From assembly GCA_963969345.1 (NCBI GenBank), contig OZ017766.1:9796001-9860000 (forward strand): 64,000 nt of DNA. The letters are read 5' to 3'. The DNA is from Turbatrix aceti. Taxonomy: Eukaryota; Nematoda; Chromadorea; Rhabditida; Panagrolaimidae. Below are positions 12,183 through 23,013 of this stretch, piece after piece; the first letter of the stretch is position 1, and each line of letters begins with the position of its first letter. A program made the position numbers and the translations under genes. Under the pieces are notes generated by a model that searched no databases, had not been told where the DNA came from, and saw only the letters and a list, made by a program, of their open reading frames with translations.

Positions 12183-12942
12183 ATGAATCGAGGAGCTACA
12201 ATTGTTTTTATTTGTCTAGTTGCCAATTTTGGTGCTATCGTTGCCCAGTATGAAGGTTTGTGTTTTTTTTACAGTTAAAAAAATTGCTTTCATTATTAAA
12301 ATTTTTTTTTCTGTAGTTTTGGTTTCTGTTCGGATGTAAAAAATTAAAATAACTGAATTTGTGAAACACATTTTTTTAAATTTTCAGAAGTAGTGGAAGC
12401 CGGAGTCGCCCCGGTTGCTTCTGCCCCGCTGAAGAAGCGCCAGTACATCGCCCCCGCCGTCCCTGTGGCCCCTGCTCCGGGAGTTGTTGTCAACCCCGTC
12501 GGACAGTGCCCCGGTGGTCCATCCCTTCCCATCGAATGGTAAGTATAATACATATACATGCATAAATAATTTAAACTGGACGTTTATTTTTATGATCATA
12601 ATTTTTTCCAGCGACCCCAAGCGCCCGTGGCCCCAGTGTCCGCCCCAATCCTACTGCTATGCGACAAATTCCGTCGACATCGGACCCTACTTCTGCTGTC
12701 CTGTCTGGTCGACGTACGGTGCTGCCTGGCGTCCGGCGACTCCCTTCTACAACTACGTGCCTCCCGTGCCCCAGAACTGGCCTGAAGCCCTACGCGCTGC
12801 CGCTGCGTGGCCCGCTGCTGCCGTCAGCCTGCCAACCGGATTTGTTCGTCGCAAGGAACAGGCCAAGCTCAACGATCAGGATCAAACCAAGATCGAGACA
12901 TCGATGAACAAGTGGCTCGATCGTCAGGCTAAGCTCCTCTAG
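12183..12942 (+). CDS. Secreted protein with Cys-rich C(x)nC...FCC domain and coiled C-terminus
   Basis: Exons 12183-12255, 12388-12538 and 12612-12942 join in phases 1 and 2, giving 184 residues. A signal peptide (MNRGATIVFICLVANFGAIVA) is followed by an Ala/Pro/Val-rich stretch with a dibasic KKR. Then comes a compact six-Cys region (QCPGG...EWCDP...QCPPQSYC...YFCCPVW) and a Trp/Pro/Tyr-rich segment (NWPEALRAAAAW). The C-terminus is charged and helix-prone. The Cys spacing recalls small WAP/EB-like extracellular domains seen in nematode secreted proteins, but I do not recognise the exact family. AATAAA is at 13113-13118. Short introns with TTTTCAG/TTTTCCAG acceptors make the model firm; the function is unknown. 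Confidence 0.85.
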
Positions 12943-13481
12943 GTCTACAGAATTGCAGTTTATTGACAACAACCGCCGCAGCATTTTTTTTTCTTCTTCA
13001 CATCGTTCTCTCTTTCACCTTTTCCTGCAGCAAAAACAACGTGCCAACCTGTCACGATTTTTTTTAAGAAAAAAAGAAACAATTTGTCTGTATATAGTGG
13101 TCAAGTTCTTGAAATAAAGAATTAATTATTAATTTTGTTGTTGTGGTGATCAAGCTGTCGAACATAATGATGTTTTTGTCGAAACAAAAATTTAAAGTTG
13201 TTGAAAAAAATCACATTCGGCCCCGAACAAACAAAATATTGCAAAAAAATTGTTTTTCTTCGAGTATACATTGAAAAAAAGTAGTTCCCGTTTTTTGTTT
13301 TGCATAACGGTTTTCTTGCACCCTTTCCTGGATAAATAAGATTATTTAGAAAAATGTTATTTATTATTTTTTGTTCACACATTTTGTCTAAAACTGAAAA
13401 AAAATCATCGCGAAATCCATATTTTGATTTTGTTTTAGAAACTAAAAAGTCTGCACGATTGAAAAAAACCCCTCACAATCA

Positions 13482-13990
13482 CTAATTTTTATTTGATACA
13501 TAACGATGAAATTTTGGAGCTTGTGTTTTCACTGTATCGAATGGATTTTTACCGTATCGAATGAACAAATATCCAATAAATCCATCAAAAATTTTGCCGT
13601 TTAAAGAAGCAGCCATAATCAATCTTGGTTTGATTGGTGAATCGGACATGAGTAACGCATCGATTGCTTTCAAACATACAAAATATTTATACTGAATAAC
13701 TGTTATTCGGCTGTTGCATTGTCCCTGGTGTCTAACGTCAAAAAAATCTGTGCCAAGCACATTTTGAAAAAAGTATTTTATTTAAAACCAAAAAAAATAC
13801 GTACATTAGCGACGAAAAATCCAGGCAATTTTTTGAGAAAATGACTTTTTCGGAGCCAATTTGGTAAAATCAATTTCGATGACCAGGGTTTCTGTTTTAA
13901 TGGGTATCATCAATTTCAAGTCGTGCAAAAAATCTTGATTCCTCAACAGAAAATTTCATGGATTGCTTATTTTCAGTGAAAAAAATATAA
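13482..13990 (-). pseudogene. Possible decayed gene or unrecognised two-exon fragment
   Basis: The - strand frame at 13482-13760 (about 88 codons, ending RYVSNKN) has normal protein composition and is preceded by a TTGGCACAG acceptor. Upstream, to about 13990, two other frames each look coding for 20 to 40 codons and then shift, suggesting a frameshift or a missed intron. No start, signal peptide or domain can be assigned. It could be a chance frame. Confidence 0.25.
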
Positions 13991-14019
13991 GCGTCCGCTT
14001 ATTCCTTGAAATCTGACTT

Positions 14020-14172
14020 GGGCGGCCGCTCCCGCTCCCGAGAGCGGGTGAGCGGCCGCTACATCCTGAGCGTGAGCGGGCGCTCACGAGAGCGGCCGCT
14101 ATTCAAATTCATTGAGCGGCCCGCTCAAGTCCGTGAGCGAGCCGCCCGCGCGAGCATGAGCGAGCGCGATGC
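14020..14172. repeat. GC-rich palindromic repeat cluster (agcggccgct)
   Basis: A strikingly GC-rich island in AT-rich DNA is built from repeated self-complementary motifs (gcggccgct, gagcggg, cgctca). Examples are agcggccgct three times and gagcgggtgagcgg. It can fold into multiple hairpins and has no coding potential. It looks like a dispersed palindromic repeat seeding site. Confidence 0.7.
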
Positions 14173-14363
14173 AACACCTTGAAAAAATCAAAAAATATGA
14201 ATAAATATTTAGCTGATCATACTCCAAAAAAGTTGTTGTTTTTCCCAAAAAAAAAATAACAACTTACAAATCAACAAAACAATTATACGTATGTATCACC
14301 CATGATACAGATTCCTTAATTTAAATAGAAAACAAACATGTTTGCCCCGATTCATGGGGTATG

Positions 14364-14371
14364 TATAAAAG
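14364..14371 (+). promoter_or_regulatory. TATA box of the first glycine-zipper gene
   Basis: TATAAAAG lies 63 bases upstream of the ATG at 14427. The same ATGTATAAAAG context occurs before the paralog at 15393. Confidence 0.65.
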
Positions 14372-14426
14372 CAAAAATATTTTTCTTCCTATCAACTGAT
14401 TTTGTATATTACGTTCTTGTTTCGAC

Positions 14427-14645
14427 ATGGCCACTGCTAGATCACTGATTATCTTCTTTGCACTTTTTGTCTGTCTATTGGCGATTGTAACAGCCCAATA
14501 CATGGGTGGCGGCGGTGGATTCGGTCAAGGAGCAGCCATCGGAGCAGAAGTTGGAGCAGTCGAAGGAGCACAAGTCGGCAACCCAATCGGTGGAGCGATT
14601 GAAGGAGCGGCTGTTGGCGGTATGGATGGAGCAGTTATGGGATGA
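14427..14645 (+). CDS. Small secreted glycine-zipper protein, copy 1
   Basis: A single-exon gene of 72 residues. A signal peptide (MATARSLIIFFALFVCLLAIVTA) is followed by a mature part that is almost only Gly, Ala, Val, Ile and Glu. It is arranged as repeated GxxxG steps (GAxxGAEVGAVEGAQVGNPIGG...) and ends GAVMG. The mature part has no Cys, Lys or Arg and is acidic. GxxxG zippers favour helix packing in membranes or self-assembly, so a membrane-active, structural or aggregating peptide is possible, but no function is established. AATAAA is at 14690-14695 and a TATA box is at 14364. A paralog in the same orientation lies about 750 bases downstream. Confidence 0.8.
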   Translation: MATARSLIIFFALFVCLLAIVTAQYMGGGGGFGQGAAIGAEVGAVEGAQVGNPIGGAIEGAAVGGMDGAVMG

Positions 14646-15331
14646 AAAATTGTATGAAATTTGAATTTTGTGTTTTTGATTGTGATTGAAATAAACTGTT
14701 TACAGTAATGTTTGATAATAATGTTTGATGGGGTAAAGAATTATTTAAAAAAAACGTTTGAGATAAGAAATTTGAAAACGAACGAATTATCTTTCGGGTC
14801 AAAAATTAACTGTTGATACGTTGATGAATATAGGCATTCAATATTTTGTGTCAATTCTTATTTGGGATAACTGGAAAATGGTGTATATTAATTCTGCTAG
14901 CATCCTATAAGTGAATATCTTGCAAAACTGCCATTGACTGAAATGGCTTATGAATCAGTCATTTGAACACAAATATTGCATGTGCACGTGTAAATAAATA
15001 TCTTTTGTTATCGTTCCGACGACGAGGACGACAGCCGATGATCAATTGCAAAAAAAACCAGTAAATTGGTTTCAGATGCTTCATTTTTAATTTCTTGTGT
15101 TTCAAACTTTCTTTCAGCCGAGAACCGTCACCAAACTATGAAATTCATAGTACAAAATGTATACATACAATATCCAATTCGCCAATTACATAGCAACAAG
15201 AAAACTGTCACAGATACGTATAAAAAACACAACAACAAAAAAACACAAACAAGGGGTTCAGTTCAGCAAGTAGCGTCTCGCTGTGACCGTCGATAAATCA
15301 AGTTGTTTTACGGTTTCTATCCAGGTGTATG

Positions 15332-15339
15332 TATAAAAG
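15332..15339 (+). promoter_or_regulatory. TATA box of the second glycine-zipper gene
   Basis: TATAAAAG lies 61 bases upstream of the chosen ATG (15393), the same spacing as in the neighbouring paralog. This supports that start over an in-frame upstream Met at 15303, which would lie before the TATA box. Confidence 0.65.
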
Positions 15340-15392
15340 GGAAGAACAACACTTGGCTGATCAATCAACACCCAACTAACTGCGTACAAGAA

Positions 15393-15599
15393 ATGTCTCC
15401 GATCAACTTTGTGATACTTTTTGCCTGCCTAATCATTCTCGCGACCTGCCAATACCTTATTCCGGGTAGTGGAATTCTTCCAGGAGCAATTATTGGCTCA
15501 CAAGTCGGTGCCATGGAAGGTGCACAGTTTGGCAATCCCATTGGGGGGGCCCTGGAAGGCACTGTCATTGGGGCACTTGATGGTGCTGTTATGGGATAA
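15393..15599 (+). CDS. Small secreted glycine-zipper protein, copy 2
   Basis: A single-exon gene of 68 residues, paralogous to 14427-14645. A signal peptide (MSPINFVILFACLIILATC) is followed by a mature part starting QYLIPG with the shared core GxxIGxxxGAMEGAQFGNPIGG and the same GAVMG end. Divergence is concentrated in the signal peptide and the first mature residues, while the GAQxGNPIGG core is kept, suggesting selection on the zipper. The likely polyA signal (AATAAA at 15835-15840) lies unusually far downstream because a MITE end (15716-15802) sits in between. Confidence 0.8.
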   Translation: MSPINFVILFACLIILATCQYLIPGSGILPGAIIGSQVGAMEGAQFGNPIGGALEGTVIGALDGAVMG

Positions 15600-15715
15600 A
15601 CAACTGATTTCAAAATTGTTCATTGAGATTGCAAATGTTTGTAATAATATTCATGATATTTATTTTTGAGTTTTGGCATTTTAAAATTGTTGTGATTTAT
15701 GTATTTTATTTATTT

Positions 15716-15802
15716 ATTTATTTCACCATTACTCAGTGGTTAGTTATCATTAGACCAGATATTAGGAGGCACAAATGATGTCCACGTAGGTGTAAATGTC
15801 TG
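15716..15802 (+). repeat. MITE end with ATTTATT run and conserved 'ggcacaaatgatgtcc' segment
   Basis: The sequence matches the right end of the foldback MITE at 39391-40108, sharing gtggttagttatcatta, ccagat and ggcacaaatgatgtcc. Only one end is seen here. A degenerate inverted copy lies at 24472-24510. Confidence 0.7.
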
Positions 15803-15840
15803 ATTTATGTATATGTAACACAAATGTCGAGAAAAATAAA

Positions 15841-16681
15841 TAATGAGTTTATTTTGAATTGTATTTTTTAATTTTGCTGACAAAATTACGTTTTTTTTTT
15901 ATTTGCCAACAAAATTTTGTAAAAAAAGTGTACAAAAGTAACAACTTTAAAAAAAATTGAAATATAAAACTCCGAGGAGTAAAGAAATGATTACGTTATA
16001 TTAAAGTCCGTTTTTTTCTGCATCTTGCATACCAAACCCAAAAATTTTCCCATAAACCCAATTTAGTGAAGTTGGCCCCTTCATGGCTTCAGCTCGGTCA
16101 AAAACCGTGCAAAACAATAGCCAAAAAACAAGCGCTCGCGAGTGAGCGCGCGCATGCAAGAAGTCATGTTCAAAAAACCACCCTGAAGCCTTATGCTAAC
16201 GGTCACTTGGGTATGATCAGGCATGTCTCAAAGATTGTTTTAGGCCATTTGCGCGTTTCATTCGACAATTTTGCGCATTGTTATAGATGCAGACCATTCG
16301 GGGTGCACCATTTGAACTTACTTTCTGATAATTTTTTCGTCATTCATTCCAGTTTTTTATTTATTCTCTTGCGTTTGTAAAAATGGTTGATATGGCTTTT
16401 TTGCAATGCAATTTTCGAACGAACACTTTTCACACATTTAAAAAAAAGGGAGAAAAAAACGTAAAACATTTTTCAAAGTGTAAGTGTTAGATTTTTATTT
16501 CTGGTACATTGAGTCTGTGTATGACGCGCTCTTCGGCGAACAACAAGAACTATCGAAAAAAGCTTTATCATCGGTTACGCATCATTTACCTTAGAAGCCG
16601 AAAGCAGCTCATATTTAGACTCAAAGAAGAAGCAAAACTTTCACTTTCTGAAAATATCTACTTTTTGCGGTGCGAGAAAAA
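15841..16681. other. Spacer upstream of the secreted-protein paralog pair
   Basis: AT-rich sequence with one GC-rich palindromic patch near 16132-16155 (gcgctcgcgagtgagcgcgcgc). The open frame at 16066-16380 has no supporting signal. No gene is recognised. Confidence 0.5.
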
Positions 16682-17279
16682 ATGATTCGCTGTTTCATGC
16701 TGTAAGTTGATTTCTTTCGAAACTTTGATCGTACGCTGTACAATGCGGATTTACAGATTCCTAGCCTTAAGTCTAATCGCAGCATCCGTGCCCCCAGTAG
16801 GAATGAACGTTCAGTATTCGTTGACAAATATTACTACCAACGCGTCAACACATTATTCACCCTCGAACGCAAGTCACGTATGCACGGCGCTTCACGAACT
16901 TTCTGAATTCGTCACGGAAGCCGGATCAACTCTGACGTTTAGTCTCATCAAAAGCCCGGCAATGATCGATGGCGATCAGTCATCAAAACCAGATGCAATC
17001 CTTTACGTCTACGAAGGACTACACGCGTACGAAGACAATATAAAAGGACATTTACGATGCTTTGATACGACAAAATGGCCGAGTGTTTCCTATATTCACA
17101 TCAAATCTAACGCCTTGACAGTCGAATATTACCTACGTAAAAATTCATCCACCTGCAAAAACTCGGCCTTTGAATATGAAATCGTGGAAAACGAGCCGTC
17201 GTTCAGCCCAAATCATAAATGTAACTGTGTTGTTTTCTACCAAGCAATTTTCATCGTAACAATGTTTTTTCTATGGTGA
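16682..17279 (+). CDS. Secreted or GPI-anchored protein, paralog A
   Basis: Two exons (16682-16701 and 16757-17279) separated by a 55-bp intron give 180 residues. The spliced N-terminus (MIRCFMLFLALSLIAAS) is a good signal peptide, and the tiny first exon explains why the long frame alone lacks it. The mature domain has several N-glycosylation sequons, a Cys pair (HVCTALHELSEF...CFDTTKW), a Cys-containing KNSSTCKNSAF segment, and alternating hydrophobic strands suggesting a beta-sandwich. A hydrophobic C-terminus (VVFYQAIFIVTMFFLW) ends the protein, typical of a GPI signal or a tail anchor. AATAAA is at 17312-17317. A CUB-like fold is possible, but I do not recognise the family. The intact paralog B structure is alike, including intron position. 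Confidence 0.8.
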
Positions 17280-17319
17280 TTGTAAATTAACCAAAATGCC
17301 TTTTTTATGCAAATAAATG

Positions 17320-18460
17320 CTTGAGCGATCATACTTTTTTTTATTTCTACGTGCCGTTCATTGATAGGTACAAATGCAGACACGCTGCATCATACTGGAC
17401 GAAAAACAAAAATTATCAACAAAATGTACATGGAGTTAATAATGCAAATACAATGATTATAATAGGGGGAGGGAAACCTTGGTTAATAATGATAATGTAA
17501 ATTGCTTCTTATCCCTAAAAAAAATCAAATGTTAGGGATAACAAACAGAGATGTCGTGGCTCTACTGCATTTTTAGTCATGTGTTGAAATGCTGTGTGAA
17601 CAACCTATAAGTGTTTCGTTCGCAGAGAAGTAAAAAAAAAAGTACATATACATATATTATAATTACGTGAGTAAATAAATAGATGGTGCGTCGTATTTAC
17701 CGTCGAAATGGTTTGTTGCTTGTAGTAATGTATTTACTATGTTTATACATAGCAAAGCAATCTTCACACTAAATTTCTTGCATCTCCTGCAACCACCACC
17801 GACGTCAAAAAAAACTACAAAAACAATGCAAAACCTCTTACCTGGCTCCCAGCCGCGTCCTGCTTCTGATACTAAAATTGTAAGTAAATGTTCTGTCAAG
17901 TCCCCTAACTTTGCATGTCCTGTTCCCTAACTGCCTCAAAATCTGAAAACATTGACACTTTATGATTGTCAAGTTTTAAAATTTGCTCAAATTAATTCAT
18001 TCTTCTTCTCAAACGCAACACCGCTATCCCCGCTTGATTTTTGTTCTAAACCTTCTCGATCAAGTACGATATTGTTATTCCTAACCTTCTATTCTTGTTT
18101 GATTTTCAAATTCCAATTTGGATAGAATCTTGTTCGGTATAAGCGTCAAGAAAACTGTTTTCTGTCGACAAAAAAAGAAGCTTCTATAAAAAAACAGCTC
18201 GCTGAAAAAAGTTTTGTAGAATCAAAAAAGTGTATTTTTTCGCAATAAAAAACGGGGAAAAATTGTTACGTTTTTTCAAGATGTAAAAAAATGATTCATT
18301 TTTATTTTTGATGGTGTGCACTTTTCTTCGGCAAACACAAATAACCATCTTAAAAAAACTTTCCCATCGGTTAATCATCGTTCATATTTAAAACCAAACA
18401 CGGCTGTTTTGTATCATTTGCAAGCAAAACGTTCACTATGCTTAAAACTTTTTGTGGAAG
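17320..18460. other. Spacer between paralogs A and B
   Basis: AT-rich with no convincing coding signal. A TCATATTTAAAA sequence near 18381 may be the TATA element of paralog B. Confidence 0.5.
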
Positions 18461-19305
18461 AAATGATGTTTCCCTGTTTTGTGCTGTAAGTTGATTTTTT
18501 TGAAACTTTGAGTGTACGTTGTATAAAATGTGGATTTACAGATTGTTCGCCTTGTGTCCAATCGCAGCATCCATACCCGCAGGAGAAAAGAACATGCAGT
18601 ATTCAAAAACAATTATTACTACCACCGTGTCAACACATCACTTACCATCCACCGGAAAGCACGCCTGCGAATTACTCCATGAGTATGCGGAGTTTAAAAC
18701 AGATGCCGAGTCAACAATGACTTTTTTTCTGGTAAAAAGTCCATCAATGATTTATGGTAATCAAGCTTCAGCAAAGCTAATTATATACAAGGGACTACAG
18801 GCCTACAAAACAAATGACATGGATTATCTTTTTACCATTGATTCGTCAAAATGGCCGAATTTGTCGGTTTTCAAAATCAACAGCAGTACGCTAACCGTCG
18901 AATATAGTCTCAAAAAACGTTCGCCCGGTTGCATAAACTCGACCTTCACGTATCAAATTGTGGAAAACAAGCCATCGGCCAGCGCAAGTCATCAGTACTC
19001 ACAGAAAAATTTTTACCCATATTGCTCGCCAAGAGACAATGTATTGTCTGCTGGCAGGCAATATTTTATCTACATGAGTGTTAGAAAAACATATTGCCGC
19101 GCAGTACATTGCCTGAGCCGAGGCGATATATTGCCTCACGACGGGCAATACCGAAGGCTCATATTGCAGCGCATCTAGGCGAAAATCCTTGGCAAAGTGT
19201 GACGAAACCTTTCTCGTTGCTGCTTTTTTAGGCCCAATCCACCCCCTTCGACACGGTTTTAGGTACGGTATTTATTATTATTACAGCAAATAATACAAAT
19301 GACAA

Positions 19306-19738
19306 TCAAATGAGAGAAAACGAAGTATGCCAACAATGTAGTAAGTTGGTCATAGCTGATCCTGTCGTCTTGTCCGTGGGCTTGAAAGATCTGGTCACAA
19401 TTGTCGAGTTTTTCTCCTCGTTGGCCAAAACAGCACCGTAGTGGCGCGGCGCATAGGTTGGAAATTGAAGTAGCCTAAAAAACAACTCTCCATCAAAGTT
19501 GGCATCAAAAGACTTCATGAAGTCTGCAGACTTACAAAAAAAGACCGCCACGCAATCTGACGTCGGTTACGTCCGTTGACCCGGATGATAAGGGATATAT
19601 GATGGGTTCGACGACGGTAGTGTGCAACCCATTGACGTAATCTAAAACGCAAATAGGCAAGTTTGTTGGAATTTGTACATTCATAAATCTACGGATAGAA
19701 AACATGATATTTCCAGTAAAATCCAGTAATTTATGCAA
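19306..19738 (-). pseudogene. Decayed coding fragment inside the transposon
   Basis: Two - strand frames (19738-19532 and 19551-19306) overlap and look like one protein broken by a single frameshift near 19550. Composition is protein-like, with a Pro-rich first part (PTNLPICVLDYVNG...PIIYPLSSGSTDVT) and a second part with APRHYGAVLANEEKN. I do not recognise the family. It may be a remnant of the element's own protein or a captured host exon. Confidence 0.35.
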
Positions 19739-20480
19739 TTTATATGTATAACAATTAATTGCTATTTTTTGGATAAAAATTCAAAAAAAAAAATAGAACG
19801 GATAATTTCGGGCCGGCCCGGCCTAAAAATTAGGCCCGTTTTCATGCCTGGTGTTCACCTGTTAAGAATTAGGTATCGCTGTAATAGAAAAATCAATTAA
19901 AAACTAACAAATGACTTGTTTTTATAATCATCGAGTTATCATGACTTGGCAAAAACTGCGGTTCTGAAGCGCCAACGATCAAAAAAATCGGTAACCTATC
20001 ATCAGCCTAGTATTCCCATAACTCAAACGCCAACCTGAATAACTTATCAACAAGGAAGATCAGAAGAGTAGCATTGCCAAGCCACGATATAACGATTTTT
20101 TTTTAAATATGTCATTTGATAGCGCAAAAAATCTTTCCACCCCTCCCAAACTCACCAAGGTTGCTGCTAGTCACTGTTAGGTCATCTTGTCGTTCCACGG
20201 TAGTCTATGAGTAGTCATAGTACAAAATATACGTCAAAAGACAAGCAAAACAACAACAAATAGAAGCAAAAGTCATAAAAACGAAGAAAAAACAAGAAAG
20301 AAGTTGCAAGTCTGCGCTCGCCCAAGCGCGCCCAAGAGTAGCAAAATTCGCGTCGAGAGTTGCGGGAGTACACAGTTTTGCAAATCGGTAACTCCCACAG
20401 CGAATTTTATCCGTGGCAACATTTTTTGGTGAAGGGTCAGACCGGTATGTCATGTGGCACAAACAGGGGCGAGTGTAAGG

Positions 20481-22271
20481 CGCGCAGGCTGTCTGGACTA
20501 TCCTGCTCACTGTTGTCTCTAACTGGTTTTTCTCCGTTCAGAGCGCGTCGCACTCATAAAGAGGGGGTCTCCCGCGGCCCGAGCGCGCTGGTCGAATTAG
20601 TTGCAAAAAAAGGAATTTTGGGCCAAATTTGGATATTCTTACTTTTTCAAGTTAGAATTGTAATTAGGACAATATTTGAAGCATTTTGATATGTTTTTCA
20701 GAATTTTGGGACAATTTTTGATCGGAATCGAGTAGGGTTCGGAAGAAAAAATCCACACATCTTCAAATTATAGATAGAAAGCTGAAAATTTCAGGGTAGA
20801 CTAAAAACAAAATTTTCTTTTGAATGGCATACTCAGTTTTTTGATATCGAATCGATAAATGTCCTAAAAAACTGTTTTTTTCGGAAATTTGAAAAATTCG
20901 GAACTTTCTAGGACTTTGATCAAAAAGCGAATACTGCCGATCGAAAGAGCGGTATCTTTTTTATCTACTCTGAAATTTTCAGTCACTTACTATATCCCTG
21001 GGGCATACGGTAGCGATTCTTCCGAACCCTACTTGTTCCAACGCCTGAGGCTATGAGGTAAAGCGCTGCAGAACAAAGTGAGATAAAACATCTTGTAAGA
21101 AATTTTTCGGCCGACAAAACCGTGTAACTCCTGAATTTGTATCTATTTTTTTGGCTTCGCAATTTTAATTCGCGCAACATACACTCATTTTTGGTACCAA
21201 TTTTCCGAAAACTGAAATCGAAAAAGTGGGATCTGGGGGAAAAATCGCCATTCGTTCAGTTTGAAAGCAATATAGCTGAAAATTTCAGTATAGGAGTAAA
21301 AATGAATTCTAAATTCGATGATGACATCCGTTTCTTTTAATTTGGACCGAAAAATTCCTAAAAGTTCAAATTTTCGAAAAAAAAGCATTTTTTGGAACTT
21401 TTTCGAACTTTTAAAAACAAAATAATAAAATTTTTGAATTCTGCAGGGCTTTCTACGTCTGGGGTTAAGATTCATGCTACAACGCTCCAAAACTGTGTCA
21501 ATGGCGAATTTTCCCCCAGACCCCCCTTTTTCGATTTAAATTTTCGGAAAATTGGTACCAAAAATGAGTGTATGTTGCGCGAATTAAAATTGCGAAGCCA
21601 AAAAAATAGATACAAATTCAGGAGTTACACGGTTTTGTCGGCCGAAAAATTTCTTACAAGATGTTTTATCTCACGTTGTTCTGCAGCGCATTACCTCATA
21701 GCCTCAGGCGTTGGAACAAGTAGGGTTCGGAAGAATCGCTACCGTATGCCCCAGGGATATAGTAAGTGACTGAAAATTTCAGAGTAGATAAAAAAGATAC
21801 CGCTCTTTCGATCGGCAGTATTCGCTTTTTGATCAAAGTCCTAGAAAGTTCCGCATTTTTCAAATTTCCGAAAAAAACAGTTTTTTAGGACATTTATCGA
21901 TTCGATATCAAAAAACTGAGTATGCCATTCAAAAGAAAATTTTGTTTTTAGTCTACCCTGAAATTTTCAGCTTTCTATCTATAATTTGAAGATCCGTGGA
22001 TTTTTTCTTCCGAACCCTACTCGATTTTGATCAAAAATTGTCCCACAATTCTGAAAAACATATCAAAATGCTTCAAATATTGTCCTAATTACAATTCTAA
22101 CTTGAAAAAGTAAGAATATCCAAATTTGGCCCAAAATTCCTTTTTTTGCAACTAATTCGACCAGCGCGCTCGGGCCGCGGGAGACCCCCTCTTTATGAGT
22201 GCGACGCGCTCTGAACGGAGAAAAACCAGTTAGAGACAACAGTGAGCAGGATAGTCCAGACAGCCTGCGCG
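20481..22271. mobile_element. Large foldback element, arms about 772 bp
   Basis: The left arm 20481-21252 is a near-perfect reverse complement of 21499-22271. The outermost match is cgcgcaggctgtctggacta and the innermost is the 'gccatt/aatggc' end. The middle roughly 245 bp is not symmetrical. No transposase frame or target duplication was found. It is nested inside the 18999-22607 transposon. Degenerate relatives lie at 41810-43150 and 45050-45445. Confidence 0.85.
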
Positions 22272-22966
22272 TCCTATGCTTAAACATCGGGTGCGCCATA
22301 TACCCGCAGGGGTTTGTTATTTTTCTGTAATTATTACTTTAAACGTAAATCTGATCAAATTTAAATCAGAAAAAAATATTTAACACCCATCGGGCTCGAT
22401 CCGAAGACTACATGCTCGACAGTCCTTGCCTCTACCCCTCGCACCACAAAGAAAAAAATCTAGCGCGATTTGTGATTTTCGCCGAGGCAATATATTGCCT
22501 CAGTAAAGGCATTATATTTCTTATGTAAAGGCAAATTGCCTTACAATGGGGCAATATATTTCCCAGAAATCCTAAGCAATATATTGCCCTTTCAGATTTT
22601 TCTGTGAGTACAATTGGGTTCCTTTCTACCAAGTCCTTTTCGCCCTAACAATGTTTCTTATGTGGTGATTAGCCAATCAAATCAAATTTTGCATCCACCA
22701 TGTAATCTACCCCTGAATTTTTCGTGTTTGTATGTCGACCGAAATAATTTTTTTAAGAATAAATGCTTGTGCAGTAAAAAATTGTTGAGTCACATTCATA
22801 TGTATGCGACAGCGTGCGCTTGCATGTTGCTGGCAACGTTTGGGGAAAAAAATGGAAATGGAAGGTAGTGTCAGATGCAAAATTTATGAAGGCGTGTAAT
22901 GACAATGGAAATTTTATCAATTGCCGCAATGACAAATCTGTTGCAAATTAACATACTAAAAAATTG

Positions 22967-22974
22967 TATAAAAG
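22967..22974 (+). promoter_or_regulatory. TATA box of the Cys-peptide gene
   Basis: TATAAAAG lies 47 bases before the ATG at 23014, in the same TGTATAAAAG context as the two glycine-zipper genes. Confidence 0.55.
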
Positions 22975-23013
22975 AGTTTTGTTTTAGCTAGATCACATCA
23001 TAAATTGTATACG

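Larger units (their letters stand above)
18999..22607. mobile_element. DNA transposon with 12-bp terminal inverted repeats and gtac target duplication
   Basis: The left end tcacagaaaaat (18999-19010) is the inverse of the right end atttttctgtga (22596-22607). The target duplication gtac flanks it (18995-18998 and 22608-22611). Both subterminal regions carry several 'gcaatatattgcc' palindromes. Inside are a decayed - strand coding fragment (19306-19738) and a nested foldback (20481-22271). No transposase is recognised, so this copy is probably non-autonomous. A fragment of the family is at 1030-1299. Confidence 0.85.
18463..22668 (+). pseudogene. Paralog B of the secreted-protein pair, split by a 3.6-kb transposon
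   Basis: Exon 1 (18463-18485) and the start of exon 2 (18542-18998) mirror paralog A, including a 56-bp intron in the same codon phase. Shared blocks include LxEYSLKKxSPGC and the YQIVENKPS segment. At 18998 the frame runs into a transposon (18999-22607). The missing end resumes at 22608-22668 and codes for NWVPFYQVLFALTMFLMW and a stop, the counterpart of paralog A's tail. AATAAA follows at 22758-22763 in the same AATAAATGCTT context as paralog A. Without the insert and one gtac copy the frame is open throughout, so the disruption is recent. As it stands, the protein would lose its C-terminal anchor and end in transposon-coded residues at 19178, unless the insert is removed by splicing or excision. 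Confidence 0.8.
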
